Source: Shinisaurus crocodilurus (Eukaryota; Chordata; Lepidosauria; Squamata; Shinisauridae). From it: a DNA stretch of 64,000 bases. This document shows, in pieces, positions 10,545 to 20,171 of the stretch. The position numbers and the translations under genes were made by a program. Numbering within the stretch: the first letter of the stretch is position 1; the number at the start of each line of letters is the position of its first letter. The stretch covers positions 316,600,776-316,664,775 of the forward strand of contig CM037876.1 of NCBI GenBank assembly GCA_021292165.1, in the 5' to 3' direction. The notes below the pieces were generated by a model. The model did not search any database, was not told the origin of the DNA, and saw only the letters and a program-made list of their open reading frames with translations.

Positions 10545-10679
10545 CAGTGTTCTCCAACCTTGGGTCCCCAGATGTTTCTGGCCTACAACTCCCAGCATGC
10601 CCCAGCCAGCTATGCTGGCTGGGGCATGCTGGGAGTTGTAGGCCAGAAACATCTGGGGACCCAAGGTTGGAGAACACTG
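10545..10679. mobile_element. Palindromic hAT MITE (family A), intact
   Basis: A 135-bp foldback from CAGTGTTCTCCAACC to GGTTGGAGAACACTG. Flanks 'gtctaggc' (10,537-10,544) and 'gtctaggg' (10,680-10,687) agree at 7 of 8 bases. Its left flank and left arm (10,511-10,590) are the source-like match of the chimeric block at 8324-8403. Confidence 0.92.
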
Positions 10680-10789
10680 GTCTAGGGGTGTACCAAAACA
10701 GGGCAATCTGGCTGCTTTGAGCTCAGCGGATTTCCTGACTGCTTCCGATCTGATGATTGGAAACAGGCTGAGTCGGGAGGGGAGGTTCA

Positions 10790-11352
10790 CGGACTTCCGT
10801 TTGTAAGATGGACTGAGATTTGCGCATTTTCTAAAAAACCACTAAGGAAATTTGCACAAAAATCGGCAATTTATGCAAATTGGTACCCAGAAACCATATA
10901 GATCTAGCGTGATTTGTGCAAAATTGACCAATCTGCACACATCGGCACCCAAAAACACTTGGTTCTAGAGCTAGAACCACGTGGTTTTCAGGTGCTGATT
11001 TATCTTATCTTATTTATTTATTTCATTTATAACCGCCTTTTTTCCTGCAAGGAACCCAAGGCGGCTTACATACTCCTGCTTCTCTCCATTTTATCCTCAC
11101 AACAACCCTGTGAGGTAGGTTAGGCTGAGAGTCAATGACTGGCCCAAAGTCACCCAGTGAGCTTCATGGCTGAGCAGGGACTAGAACCCTAATCTACCAA
11201 ATTCCAGTCCAGCACTTTCGCCTCTATGTGCAAATCATGCTAGATCCATGTGGGTTTCAGGTGCCGATGTGTGCAAATTGCCTGTTTTTGCGCAAATCCC
11301 CTTAGCATTTTTTTAAAAAAATGTGCAGTCCATCTTACAGATGGAAGTCCAC
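10790..11352. mobile_element. Large foldback element with a SINE in its loop
   Basis: 10,790-10,920 and 11,228-11,352 are inverted copies about 80% alike. The left arm has 'ggacttccgtttgtaagatg', 'ctaaggaaatttgcac' and 'tctagcgtgatttgtgca'; the reverse of the right arm has 'ggacttccatctgtaagatg', 'ctaaggggatttgcgc' and 'tctagcatgatttgcaca'. The centre holds a further short inverted repeat and an inserted SINE-like sequence. Confidence 0.75.
10999..11222 (-). mobile_element. MIR-like (core-type) SINE, inserted in a foldback
   Basis: Contains 'aaggcggcttacat', 'atcctcacaacaaccctgtg', 'aggtaggttaggctgag', 'ggcccaaagtcacccagtga' and 'gactagaaccctaatctacc'. The 'gaggtaggt ... caaggtcac ... gaaccc' order resembles the MIR/CORE-SINE 3' half. 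Orientation is inferred from the tail-like T/A-rich left end (TTTA-type run at 11,010-11,030). Confidence 0.55.
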
Positions 11353-12270
11353 AAGCTGTCTTGACTTGCACCACAGTGAGTCGGTGCCAGTGCAGGGCTA
11401 TCACACTGGAATCTGGGGGGCTGAATCATGACAATCTAAGAGACTTTCTCCCCCCCCCCGCCCATCAGATGCCTCACAAATCCCTTGCACTGGGCGTTGC
11501 CACTAGTCATGGGCGCGAACTCATCCCAAGTGAATTTGTTATTATTTCCTTGGAAATTAATGAATTCACCCGCGTCTTCTCAGATGAGAGTTCTCCTTTA
11601 ATTCGGGATTTTGTTCGGTGTATACGGGTTTTTGCTCATGCGCAACGTCAAACTGCATCTTGGGAGCTGCAGTTTGGAATCATATCATGTGTCATGATGT
11701 CATGTGTCACCACATTATGTACCCCTTCCTGACTGGTTCTTTTCATGTGGCCTGCCTGATAATCAAGTAGATTATCAGTAGGTTGTTAAGTAGAAAGAAA
11801 AGGGGCAGCAGTTTGCCAGCTCACCTTAACTGTTGTCTCATCTTCCATAAGTTTATTATCATTGCCACTGCACCACCCACCCCCCCCGGAACATATTTTG
11901 TTCCAGAAAGTTTAGTAAATATACAAGTAAGCAACACACTGCATCTACCAAAGCCCCGCATGCCGCCATGCCAGCCAAGCACACCAGCCTGTGCCGCACC
12001 ACGGAGACCTCCCCACCCCCTTGGATTCTCTTTCCAGTATCTCTCTCACAGACAGACTCTGGTGCCACCCATCAGCACCCATTAAAGTACACTTTAACTG
12101 ACCAAACATGAAAGAAGTCCTTTCGCTAAACGGCTACAGGGTCATCGTGACATTTTCTCCTGAAAGGAAAAGAATTAAATCAACCAACTCCATGCATGCG
12201 CAGAAATGGCATAGCTCAGGTGCAGAATTAATTCTGAAACTAATAATGAATTCATAAGACAATGATGCAT
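11353..12270. other. Unassigned stretch with C-runs
   Basis: No gene recognised. C-runs at about 11,450 and 11,880. The segment near 11,500-11,620 ('gtcatgggcgcgaactc', 'gaatttgttattatttcc') recalls the 'agggatgtgc' hAT family but is too degraded to delimit. Confidence 0.4.
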
Positions 12271-12446
12271 ACAGGCCTGTGGCTTATGCTGGCTCAGCCT
12301 GTCTGAGCGTGGAAAGCTAAGCAGGGTCAGGCCTGGTTGTTACTTGGATGGGAGACCCCTCCTCTAGTTTCCTGCATTGAGCAGGGGGTTGGGCTCGATG
12401 GCCTTGTAGGCTCCTTCCAACTCTATGATATATGAAATCTATATAG
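12271..12446 (+). mobile_element. 5S-rRNA-derived SINE with CR1-like tail (plus)
   Basis: The head 'acaggcctgtggcttatgct' is followed by a clear 5S rRNA match: 'gaaagctaagcagggtcagg', 'cctggttgttacttggatgg', 'gagacc'. These cover the 5S internal promoter (box A, intermediate element, box C). The tail 'ctgcattgagcagggggttg', 'gctcgatggccttgtaggct', 'ccttccaactctatga' is the CR1 3' end of this genome. It lacks the 5S 3' third, so it is a retroposon and not a 5S gene. Confidence 0.88.
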
Positions 12447-12732
12447 CTAGGGATGCGTGAGGATTTTGTTCGGGGGGGGTGGAAGAACGGTGATGGGCCC
12501 TTGGTCTGATCCAGCATCAGCACTCTTGTTCTGTTTTTATGTCCTTATGTAATGGATTTGCTTTATTTCTTTTCCTCTTCTAACAATGCTGGAAAGTAAG
12601 TAGATCGAGTGGTTTAAGCCAGATATTAAAATATAAGTATCTGTTATTGCCGTTGCTATTGTTGTTGTTGTTGTGTGAGAGGTTTGAATGATGTGTCTAA
12701 AATGTGTCTACCCCCAACAACTTGAATTAGGA

Positions 12733-13017
12733 CAGTGTTTCATAGATTTCATAGATCATAGAGTTGGAAGGAGCCTACAAGGCTATCGAGTCCAACCCCC
12801 TGCTCAATGCAGGAAACTAGAGGAGGGGTCTCCCATCCAAGTAATAACCAGGCCTGACCCTGCTTAGCTTTCCACACTCAGACAAGCTGAGCCAGCGTGA
12901 GCCACAGGCCTGTTTTTGGCCTACAACTCCCAGCATGCCCCAGCCAGCATAGCTGGCTGGGGCATGCTGGGAGCTGTAGGCCAAAAACATCTGGGGACCC
13001 AAGGTTGAGAAACACTG
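12733..13017. mobile_element. Palindromic hAT MITE (family A) split by a 5S SINE
   Basis: Left tip CAGTGTTT at 12,733-12,740 and remaining body 12,913-13,017 ending AAACACTG. Exact 8-bp TSD 'aattagga' at 12,725-12,732 and 13,018-13,025. A minus-strand 5S SINE occupies 12,741-12,912 and has replaced roughly 25 bp of the left arm, so its insertion was accompanied by a deletion. Confidence 0.9.
12741..12912 (-). mobile_element. 5S-rRNA-derived SINE with CR1-like tail (minus)
   Basis: The reverse complement reads as the family at 12,271-12,446, from 'caggcctgtggctcacgct' to the terminal 'tatgaaatctatg' repeats. Inserted in a hAT MITE, so it is younger than that MITE. The 5S blocks 'gctaagcagggtcaggcc' and 'acttggatgggagacc' are intact. 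Confidence 0.88.
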
Positions 13018-13139
13018 AATTAGGAGCTGCTGTGCCAGAAGTCCTTTTGCGGATGTCTTAACACATGCACAATGCATGGGTGGCTGAGGTGGGCCGCAGG
13101 CCGCAACCTAGACACACTCATTGTACTGTCTGTAAGACC

Positions 13140-13370
13140 TTGGGATGTCCCGAAATCTCGATGGGGGTGGAAGTGGGGGGGCGAACTCACCTCCACTTGA
13201 CCCCCCCGACCCCCGCAGCACTCACCTTCTCCCCAGCTTGTCACATCTCCCCGGAGAGGAGCTGGGGAGAGGAACTTCCGGGTCCCCGGCGCTGCATTTT
13301 TGGCATAAATACCATAGAGAAAACCACCTTAAAATGGCTGCGTGGCCATCCCAGTTTGCAGGACATGACA
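13140..13370. mobile_element. Fragment of the 'agggatgtgc' hAT family (family C)
   Basis: Shares 'cgatgggggtggaag', 'ggcgaactcacc', 'ccttctccccagcttg' with 17,320-17,395, and 'cttccgggtccccggcgctg' with the element at 19,194-19,596. Boundaries uncertain. Confidence 0.5.
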
Positions 13371-13437
13371 TGACATGCTCGCCTGGATCAATGAGTCCTT
13401 ACAGTTGAACCTAACAAAGATAGAACAGCTTTGCTCA

Positions 13438-13794
13438 GTGCCACGGACGGCCTTCTCCTTATCCCATCAGCCAGAGCAGCCAGGCTGGTGGGGACTAGGA
13501 AGAGGGCCTTCTCTGTGGCGGCCCCCACATTATGGAACTCCCTCCCTAGTGACCTTCGCCATGCCCCCTCCGTGATGAGCTTCCGCCGTGCATTAAAAAC
13601 ATGGCTGTTCAGGCGGGAATATGGGGTGGGTTAGGTTTTTAATGAGAATTTTTTATATTGTTTTAATTATTATATTTTATTGTGTTTTGCTGTATTTTAA
13701 TTGTACATCGCCCAGGGTGGCCGGGTGGCCGGCCAGATGGGCGATTGATAAATATAATAAATAATAAATAATAATAATAAATAATAAATAATGG
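13438..13794 (+). pseudogene. L2-clade LINE 3' end (plus)
   Basis: Encodes the last L2 residues over 13,440-13,634 ([57 protein letters not shown], stop). The 3' UTR follows with 'gtacatcgcccagggtggcc', 'ggccagatgggcgattgata' and an AATAAT tail. Codon for codon it is the same as the end of the 27.6-30.25 kb copy, so it is the same young subfamily. 5' truncated. Confidence 0.88.
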
Positions 13795-14053
13795 GCTCAA
13801 GTTACAGGAACCCAGATTCCACCTAAACATCAGGAAACATTTCCTGACTGTTAGAGCAACAAGACAATGGAACCAACTACCTAGGGAGGTCGTGGGCTCT
13901 CCCACTCTGGAGGCATTCAAGGTGCGGCTGGACAGCCATCTGTCAGGGATGCTTTGACCGGGATTCCTGCATTGAGCAGGGGGTTGGACTCGATGGCCTT
14001 GTAGGCCCCTTCCAACTCTACTTTTCTATGATTCTAAGATTCTATGATTCTCC
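13795..14053 (+). mobile_element. CR1 LINE 3' end (plus), abutting the L2 tail
   Basis: Starts 'aatgggctcaagttacagga' directly after the L2 (AAT)n tail and runs through 'catttcctgactgttagagc', 'gggttggactcgatggcctt' to three 'attcta(t/a)g' tail units. No gap between the two LINEs. Confidence 0.85.
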
Positions 14054-14155
14054 TAACAACTAAGGCATAACTCTTCTTAAGGGCTTAAGAAAGGTCCAGC
14101 TAGGCCAGCAATCTTAGCAAGAGTCTGAACAACCAGCAAGAACAAGGTCTGCCTT

Positions 14156-14400
14156 CCCCCAACCTGGTGCCCTCCAGATGTGTTGAACTACAACTCCCAT
14201 CATCCCCAGCCAGCTTGGACATTTTTGAGAAAGTTGTGCATTTTGAGAAACTTGTGCATTTTTTGAGTACACATCTTTCAAGTGCAGGAATTTGAGAACA
14301 TTTTCAGAGAAAATGTGCTCCCGTTCGCATTTGTGTTTGAGATTGTGAGCAGTGCATTTCTTACTGATTTGCGAACTGAGATGAAATTCTCATAGATACC
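14156..14400. mobile_element. hAT MITE family E fragment plus degenerate repeat
   Basis: 14,156-14,215 holds 'ccaacctggtgccctccaga', 'tgaactacaactcccatcat' and 'ccccagccagcttgg', one arm of a common foldback hAT. From 14,216 the sequence switches to the 'gtgcattttttgag' degenerate family, ending 'gaaattctcatagatacc'. Confidence 0.6.
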
Positions 14401-14475
14401 TCCCAGAAACTGGCTGGTGATCCACTACTGGACCATCACGTCCCTTCTGCCCACCACTGTCTGATGGCAACCAGT

Positions 14476-15295
14476 CATCATCATCATCAGGCGATCACTC
14501 GTGACCGAGTAAGATTGTCTTCCGCGATAAAAGGAGGAAATTCTAAAGAAGATTGTGTAGACTCTAGCGATGGGTCCGTAAGTGACTGTGGAGGCCAATT
14601 CTAGATCCACACAGCTTCCCACAGTGAGGACACAGGTTACCAGATAGAAGATGGTCCTGTAAAGGATTCATTTGACGTGCTTTTCGCTTAGCATGTTTCT
14701 CCCTTTCACCTTGCATTCGGGCTTCTTCAAAGTCCATGGAACCTTTGTGAAAGGCCAACCTCCATTTAGATCGTTCATGGGCCAGAGCTTTCCAGTTTTC
14801 GATGTTTATATTGCATTTTTTTAGATTAGCCTTATGAACATCTTTAAACCTCTTATATTGACCACCGATATTCCGCTTTCCATCCTTGAGTTGGGAGTAA
14901 AGTAACTGCTTTGGGAGACGGCAGTCAGGCATTCGAACAACATAACCGGTCCACTGAAGTTGGCGTTGAAGGATCATTTTTTCAATGCTAGTAGTCTTTG
15001 CTTCTTCCAGTACACTGACATTTGTTCGCCTATCTTCCCAAGTAATTCGCAGGATTTTCCGGAGGCAACGTTGATGAAACCTTTCAAGGAGGTGGAAGTG
15101 ACGTTTATAGATAGTCCATGTTTCGCAGCCATACAATCAAGTTGGTAATACAATGGCTTCATAAACCAGTGTTTTGGTCTTCTTACAAATATCCCGATCC
15201 TCGAACACTCTATGTTTCATTCGAGAAAATGCGGCACTTGCGGAGCTCAGACGATGCTGGATTTCACTGTCGATGTTAGCTGTACAAAGGAACTG
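14476..15295 (-). mobile_element. LINE 3' region of a different clade (minus)
   Basis: The plus-strand start '(atc)4 aggcgatcactcgtgacc' is the 3' tail in reverse. A nearly identical 3' terminus is at 59,307-59,447. The element encodes the C-terminal part of a LINE polyprotein (see 14,564-15,136). 5' truncated near 15,295. It is neither CR1 nor L2; clade not assigned. Confidence 0.75.
14564..15136 (-). pseudogene. LINE reverse transcriptase C-terminus with C2H2 zinc finger
   Basis: 190 codons. Residues 1-60 carry the RT C-terminal signature (YGCETWTIYKRH, LLERFHQRCLRKILRITWED). Residues 75-110 continue with QRQLQWTGYVVRMPDCRLPK. The last 25 residues form a zinc finger, CPHCGKLCGSRIGLHSHLRT with a final H, which several LINE clades use for nucleic-acid binding. 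The reading frame reaches its natural stop 88 bp before the tail. The upstream catalytic RT is missing. An upstream frame shift or truncation means it cannot act alone. Confidence 0.8.
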
Positions 15296-15299
15296 TTAA

Positions 15300-15770
15300 T
15301 TTGCACCAGTAGTAATTAAGCGTTGTGTCTTTTCTTTCTGTGCCAATAACACCAGAGGTGAAATAACATCCATATCAAATAAGGATCATGCAAATTTTAT
15401 TGCCCCCAATATCATTAGAGTTTGTTTAATTATTAGTGCTTCCTTGGGCTTTTTACTCTACTGTAAGATCAACAAATCAATAAAAAAATTAATGATGAAA
15501 ATTCTCGCTTTCCCGTTCCAGTTTCCAGAGCACATAAAGATGATGGATTAAGGTTTATACAATATCTGGTCCCCTTCAAGCTGTTGTATGACATTTTCAG
15601 TTTAATTAACACAATACAATTAGCCATTAACTTTCATTATGGAGCCGCTCATTTTGAGAAGAACAGGAGAGAGACAGTAAAGTGTTTAAAGGGAGGAAAT
15701 GTGTCCCCTCTAGTTCTTCCAGCTCATGTGTGGATGGTGTGAACTAGTGATGGGTGAGCTTCCCTGGAAT
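15300..15770. other. AT-rich single-copy DNA; candidate conserved element
   Basis: No repeat signature. 15,400-15,680 is rich in homeodomain-type cores ('gtttaattattagtgc', 'aaaaaattaatgatg', 'tttaattaacacaatac', 'attagccattaac'). Such composition is typical of vertebrate developmental enhancers. I see no coding potential. Confidence 0.35.
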
Positions 15771-15920
15771 TGATGTGGAATGGGCTCGTCGTCTCATCTC
15801 TAAGGAACTAATTTGGGCTTGACTCAGATTGGACCAAAATTAACTCATTTTAATCTCAGACCCATTTTAGCTCCGAGTTTTCTCATGCTCCTGATTATGC
15901 TAATGCAGGAGAATGTACAC

Positions 15921-15974
15921 ATGTGGCCGGCCAGATGGGCGATTTAAAAACATAATAAATAAAATAAATAAATA
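15921..15974 (+). mobile_element. L2 LINE 3' tail fragment (plus)
   Basis: Only the last about 55 bp: 'ggccggccagatgggcgatt' followed by an AAATA-type tail. A severely 5'-truncated L2. Confidence 0.8.
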
Positions 15975-15984
15975 CTACTTCTGG

Positions 15985-16725
15985 TTTTCCCATTGGGTCA
16001 TCTGGTTGGCCACTGTGTGAAGAGAATGCTGGACTAGATGCTGGAAGGTCTGATCCAGCAGTGCTCTTCTTATTGTTAGTAAGTGGAGATATGATAGAGG
16101 TGTACAGTGGTGTGTATATGGTATGGAGAAATTGGATAGGGAGACATTTTTCTCCCTCTCTCATAATACTATAACCCAACAGATCAAAGGAAGGACTTCT
16201 TCACAGAGCACAGAGTTAAACTATGGAATTCACTGGCACAAAGTGTAGTGATGACCACCAATCTGGGTAGCTTTAAAAGGGGATTGGGCAAATTCATGGA
16301 GGAGAAGGCTATCAATGGCTAGTATGGATGGAATCAACTACCTAGCGAGGTGGTGGGCTCTCCCACTCTAGAGGCATTCAAGGTGCAGCTGGACAATCAT
16401 CTGTCAGGGATGCTTTGACCTGGATTCCTGCACTGAGCAGGGGGTTGGACTCGATGGCCTTGTGGGCCCCTTCCAACACTACTTTTCTATGATTCTATGA
16501 TTCTATGATTCTAGTCCTGATGTCCATATGCTACCTACCAGTATCCGAGGTAGTATGCCTATATGTGTAGTCGCTGAGGAACATGGGCAGGAGGGTGCTG
16601 TTGCACTCATGTTCTGCTGGTGGGTTTCCCATGGGTAGCTGGTTGGCCACTGGGTTAACAGAATACTGGACTAGGTGGACCTTTGGTCTGATCCAGAATG
16701 TCTCTTCTTATGTTCTTATGCCATT
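15985..16725 (+). mobile_element. Nested CR1 LINE copies (plus)
   Basis: 15,985-16,079 is one CR1 3' end ('gttggccactgtgtga ... ctgatccagcagtgctcttc'). 16,080-16,325 is a second copy entering its ORF2 end ('ggaaggacttcttcacagag', 'ggaggagaaggctatcaatg'). At 16,326 it is interrupted by a different CR1 subfamily (to 16,514, three 'attctatg' units), after which the second copy resumes ('gtcctgatgtccatatgcta') to 16,725. Confidence 0.82.
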
Positions 16726-16856
16726 GGAAATGAGGCCTTGAGGCCTCCAACTGTCCCTTTCTCACAAGCCCCTCCCCCCACTGCCCTTCCCTTTCTTGTA
16801 AGTTAACTGGTGAGATTAGCAATTTTAATTGCTCCCATGGCTTTGATTAGGTGCTA

Positions 16857-17250
16857 GGGATGTGCACACAAGCAAAACTCGAGCTCTTCGAAATTCTCCA
16901 AATCCCGCCTTGGAGTCGAAGCTCATTCCGTGTCACGTCTACATCAGATTGCAAGCTTTGTTTTATTCGTTTTACGTGAAAATATGTGTGTACTTTCATG
17001 CACATTTTTTCATATGTATGCATCAATTGTGTACAATTTGAGATGTTCACATTCTTCTCCCATGGGTTAAAGCATGTTTGTGCACATTTTTCAAAAGTAT
17101 GCATTTTTCCATGCAGATTTTTCAAAAGTATGCGTGTCAGTCTGCAAATCATATTGCAAGTTTGGAAATGTATGGACTTGGACTGCAGATTGTCCAAGGA
17201 TGCTCAGGGGCCACCTTTGGAGGCAATCTGACCTGATTCGCACCTCCCGA
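16857..17250. mobile_element. Degenerate family with 'agggatgtgcac' start
   Basis: Starts 'tagggatgtgcacacaagc', then 'gcatttttccatgcagat', 'ttttcaaaagtatgcgtg', and ends near 'gattcgcacctcccgaatg'. The interior matches the 8.4-8.6 kb block. Probably a hAT-type element, but no clear TSD. Confidence 0.5.
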
Positions 17251-17308
17251 ATGAAAGTGTCAATAAGAACGCAGCTATCCTTCCATTTCCACACTTCTCT
17301 GAATTTTG

Positions 17309-17495
17309 TAGGGATGTACGTGTGACTCGATTGGGGGGGGTGGAAGCGGGGCGAACTCACCCCGCTCGCCCCGCAGAACTTACCTTTTCCCCAGCTCGGG
17401 GCATGCTGGGAGTTGTAGGCCAAAAACATTGGAGAACACTGCCATAGAGTCAGTGAACATTGGGGACCCAAGATTGGAGAACACTGCCATAGAGT
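17309..17495. mobile_element. Family C fragment joined to a rearranged family A MITE arm
   Basis: 17,309-17,396 resembles family C ('agggatgtacgtgtgactcg', 'cttaccttttccccagctcg'). From 17,397 the right arm of a family A MITE begins ('ggcatgctgggagttgtagg'). Its terminal 'ggagaacactgccatagagt' occurs twice (17,431 and 17,476), giving a 45-bp tandem duplication of the transposon end and flank. Confidence 0.65.
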
Positions 17496-17499
17496 CAAG

Positions 17500-18066
17500 G
17501 ATGCCCTTGTGCCAAGGGCATCCTAGTTCATTAATCTGACAGCAATGGGAGATGTGTGGGCCTCTTGCCACCCAGTCTTGCAGGCAGACCACACAGCTGC
17601 CATTTAGGAATCAGCAGCAGACCCTGCTTTGCACTTTTGCAGCCGTTCACCACGCACTCCTCAATAATGTCAACTTCTAATTTCTTTCAAACTCCACCTG
17701 ACTATTTCACCATCCTGGAATCTGGCATCTTTGTTCCCCATCTAAATGTTCCTCTCATCTATTCTTGGCCAACCGGGCCATATTTTTTAGAGGAGGGCAT
17801 GTCTGGGTGTGCACATTTAGCATGTATCACAGTTCTGGAAATAGCCTCTCATTTCCTTTGGATTTATCTGCAGGATGCATTTATTAAACAAACCGAAAAG
17901 CAACCCTGAATGATGAAGGGGAAATGTATGCATGGGAAGCATCCAAAGATGTCTTCTGGGGTAGTAAGGGATAATCATGAAATGGAGCAGTTCCAGAGCA
18001 GTGGGCACCTCCCAATGGTGCCATTCTGCAAACTCAAATAGCGCTAGCAGAGCTCCTCTGAATCTT
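17500..18066. other. Single-copy-looking DNA, no gene recognised
   Basis: No repeat signature seen. A 117-codon plus-strand frame (17,556-17,909) has no recognisable domain and no splice context. Confidence 0.4.
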
Positions 18067-18070
18067 CCCG

Positions 18071-18208
18071 TTGCGCAATTGGTTGCCCATTACATTTTCG
18101 CAAATGGCAGTGCAAGCAGTTGCACAACTGGTTGCACAAGACATATGCATAACCAGTTGCACAACAGGCTGCACAAGAGTAATGCACAGCTGCTTGCACA
18201 GATGTAAC
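18071..18208. repeat. Cluster of TTGC(A/G)CAA palindromic motifs
   Basis: TTGCGCAA at 18,071 and TTGCACAA near 18,120, 18,132 and 18,158, with looser forms near 18,110, 18,170 and 18,195. These lie in about 140 bp, some arranged as 'ttgcacaactggttgcacaa'. It may be a decayed tandem repeat or a block of C/EBP-like sites. Confidence 0.5.
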
Positions 18209-18282
18209 TTTAGTTGGATTCTCCTCTTGCAAATAGTTCAGAATGACACAGCCGGATCCTATCCAGAGGTCTGAACACAGAC

Positions 18283-18355
18283 AGGGTGTAATGTTGTACC
18301 CATTTATCTGGGAGTAGGCCCCACTGAACTTAACGGGACTTATTCTAAGAAGATG
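18283..18355. mobile_element. Short 'gggacttatt' repeat fragment
   Basis: 'tgggagtaggccccactgaa' and 'cttaacgggacttattctaa' match the small dispersed family also seen at 9,772-9,850 and 54,664-54,735. Confidence 0.55.
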
Positions 18356-18366
18356 TGTATACAATG

Positions 18367-18423
18367 TTGCCGGCCAGATGGGCGATTAATAAATGTAAAT
18401 AAATAAATAAATAAATAAAATAA
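18367..18423 (+). mobile_element. L2 LINE 3' tail fragment (plus)
   Basis: 'gccggccagatgggcgatta' followed by an (AAAT)n tail. Only the tail end of an L2 copy. Confidence 0.8.
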
Positions 18424-19193
18424 TAGCGATGCTAGAGAGGGGGAAAATCCCATCCACCCTAAAATTCAATGTGGGCACCTATAACTTTGACTCTGGCACC
18501 ATTTGAAATCCTTTCACAATGTATGTCTACTGCATCAGACAAAGAGTCCATCTAGTCCAGCATTCTGCTCACACAGTGGCCAATCAGCTGCCCACGGGAA
18601 ACCCACAAGCAGGACAGGAGTGCAAAGATGCCTTCCTGCCCACATGTTGCCCAGCAACTGCAGTACTCAGGCCTACTGCATCTGATACTGGAGAAAGTAT
18701 ATAGCCAATCAGGACTAGTAGCCATTGATAGCCTTCTCCTCCAGGAATCTGTCCAATCTCCTTTTAAAGCCATCCAAAGTGGTGGCCATCACTACATCTT
18801 GCAGAAGTGAATTCTGTAGTTTAACTATGCGCTGTGCGAAAAAGCCCTTTCTTTTCTCTGTCCTGAATCTCCCACCAATTGGCTTCATGGGATGACCCCA
18901 CTGGGTTCTAGTATTATGACAGAGGGAGAAAAATGTCTCCCTGTCCGCTTCCTCCACACCAGGCATCATTTTGTACACCTCTATCAAGTCTCGCCTTACT
19001 CACCATTTTTCTAAGCTAAACAATCCCGGCTACTGTCGCCTTTCCTCACAGGGGGGTTGCTCCAGCCCCTTCATCATATTAGTAGTTGCCCTTTTCTATG
19101 CTTTTCCCAATTCTACAATGTCCTTGTTCAGGTGTGGTGACCAGAACTGTACACAGTATTCTAAGTGCGGTCACATGATAGATTTGCATAAGG

Positions 19194-19596
19194 CAGGGGT
19201 GGGCGATCCGCCCACCACCCAACTCGCTAGCCGCTCGGCAAGCACGGCCGCTGTGCCTGCCACGCTGGGCCAAAAGGGAGCGCCAGCCGAGGCACTCGCC
19301 AGACTTCCGGGTTCCCAGTGCTACGTTTTTTTTATGTAGACAATGGTGTAAGATATGTTAAAAGTGGCTGCAATTTGCATAACTTGCGCAAATCGCAGCC
19401 TTTTTAAACGTATCTTATGCCATTTTCTACGTAAAAAACGTAGCACCGAGAACCTGGAAGTCGCTTCCCTGGCTGGGCTCATGAGAACGCGAGTCGTGCC
19501 AGGGAAGCAGGTCGGCTGAGTGGAGCTCGTGGGGTTGAGCCCGGAGAATTCGCCGGACTTCCATCCCCCCAATCGAGCTCTGCGCACATCTCTAGA
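19194..19596. mobile_element. Family C hAT element inserted in CR1, with internal palindrome
   Basis: Interrupts the minus-strand CR1 between 'gcataagg' (19,186-19,193) and 'ctataagg' (19,597-19,604), a 6-of-8 TSD. The ends 'caggggtgggcg' and 'gcgcacatctctaga' are poorly matched. The core 19,310-19,455 is an inverted repeat: 'gggttcccagtgctacgttt' pairs with 'aaacgtagcaccgagaacct'. Confidence 0.7.
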
Positions 19597-20098
19597 CTAT
19601 AAGGGCAGCATGATCTTGGCAGCTTTATTTTCAATTCCTTTCCTAATTATGCCTAACATAGAGTTTGCTTTTTCCCCAGCAGCTGCACACTGGGTCGACA
19701 TTTTCATCAACCTGTCCCCTGCAACCCTAAGGGTCTCTTTCTTGGTCAGTCACCGCTAGCTCAGATCCCATCAGATTATACTTGAAGTTGGGATTTGGCA
19801 TCTGTCCTGTATCTTCCACAGTGAAGACAGATGAAAAGAATTCATTCAGCTTCTCCGTGATCTCCTTATCCTCCTTTAGGACTCCTTTAACTTCATTATC
19901 ATCCAGTGGTCCAACTGCCTCCCTGGCTGGTTTCCTGCTTCTGATATATTTAAAGAATTATTTATTGTTGGCCTTGATGTTGTCAGCAATATGCGTCTCA
20001 AAATGCTTTTTTGCATCTGTTATTTTCGGCTTGCATCTCCTTTGTGCAAGCTTGTGCTCCCCCCCCCCTTATTTGGGAAAGACTTCCATTTTCTAAAG

Positions 20099-20171
20099 CA
20101 GTGTTGCTGGCTGGGGCATGCTGGGAGTAGTAGGCCAAAAACATCTGGGGACTCAAGGTTGGAGAACACTG
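20099..20171. mobile_element. Family A hAT MITE lacking its left arm
   Basis: CAGTG is fused directly to the centre and right arm ('ttgctggctggggcatgctg' to GGTTGGAGAACACTG). The exact TSD 'ttctaaag' (20,091-20,098 and 20,172-20,179) shows that both true ends are present. The 73-bp element is therefore an internal-deletion derivative, about half the family length. Confidence 0.88.

Noticed and set aside
12271..12446. 5S rRNA gene
   Set aside because: Only the middle of 5S rRNA is present, the 3' part is replaced by a CR1-like tail, and several dispersed copies exist: a SINE family.
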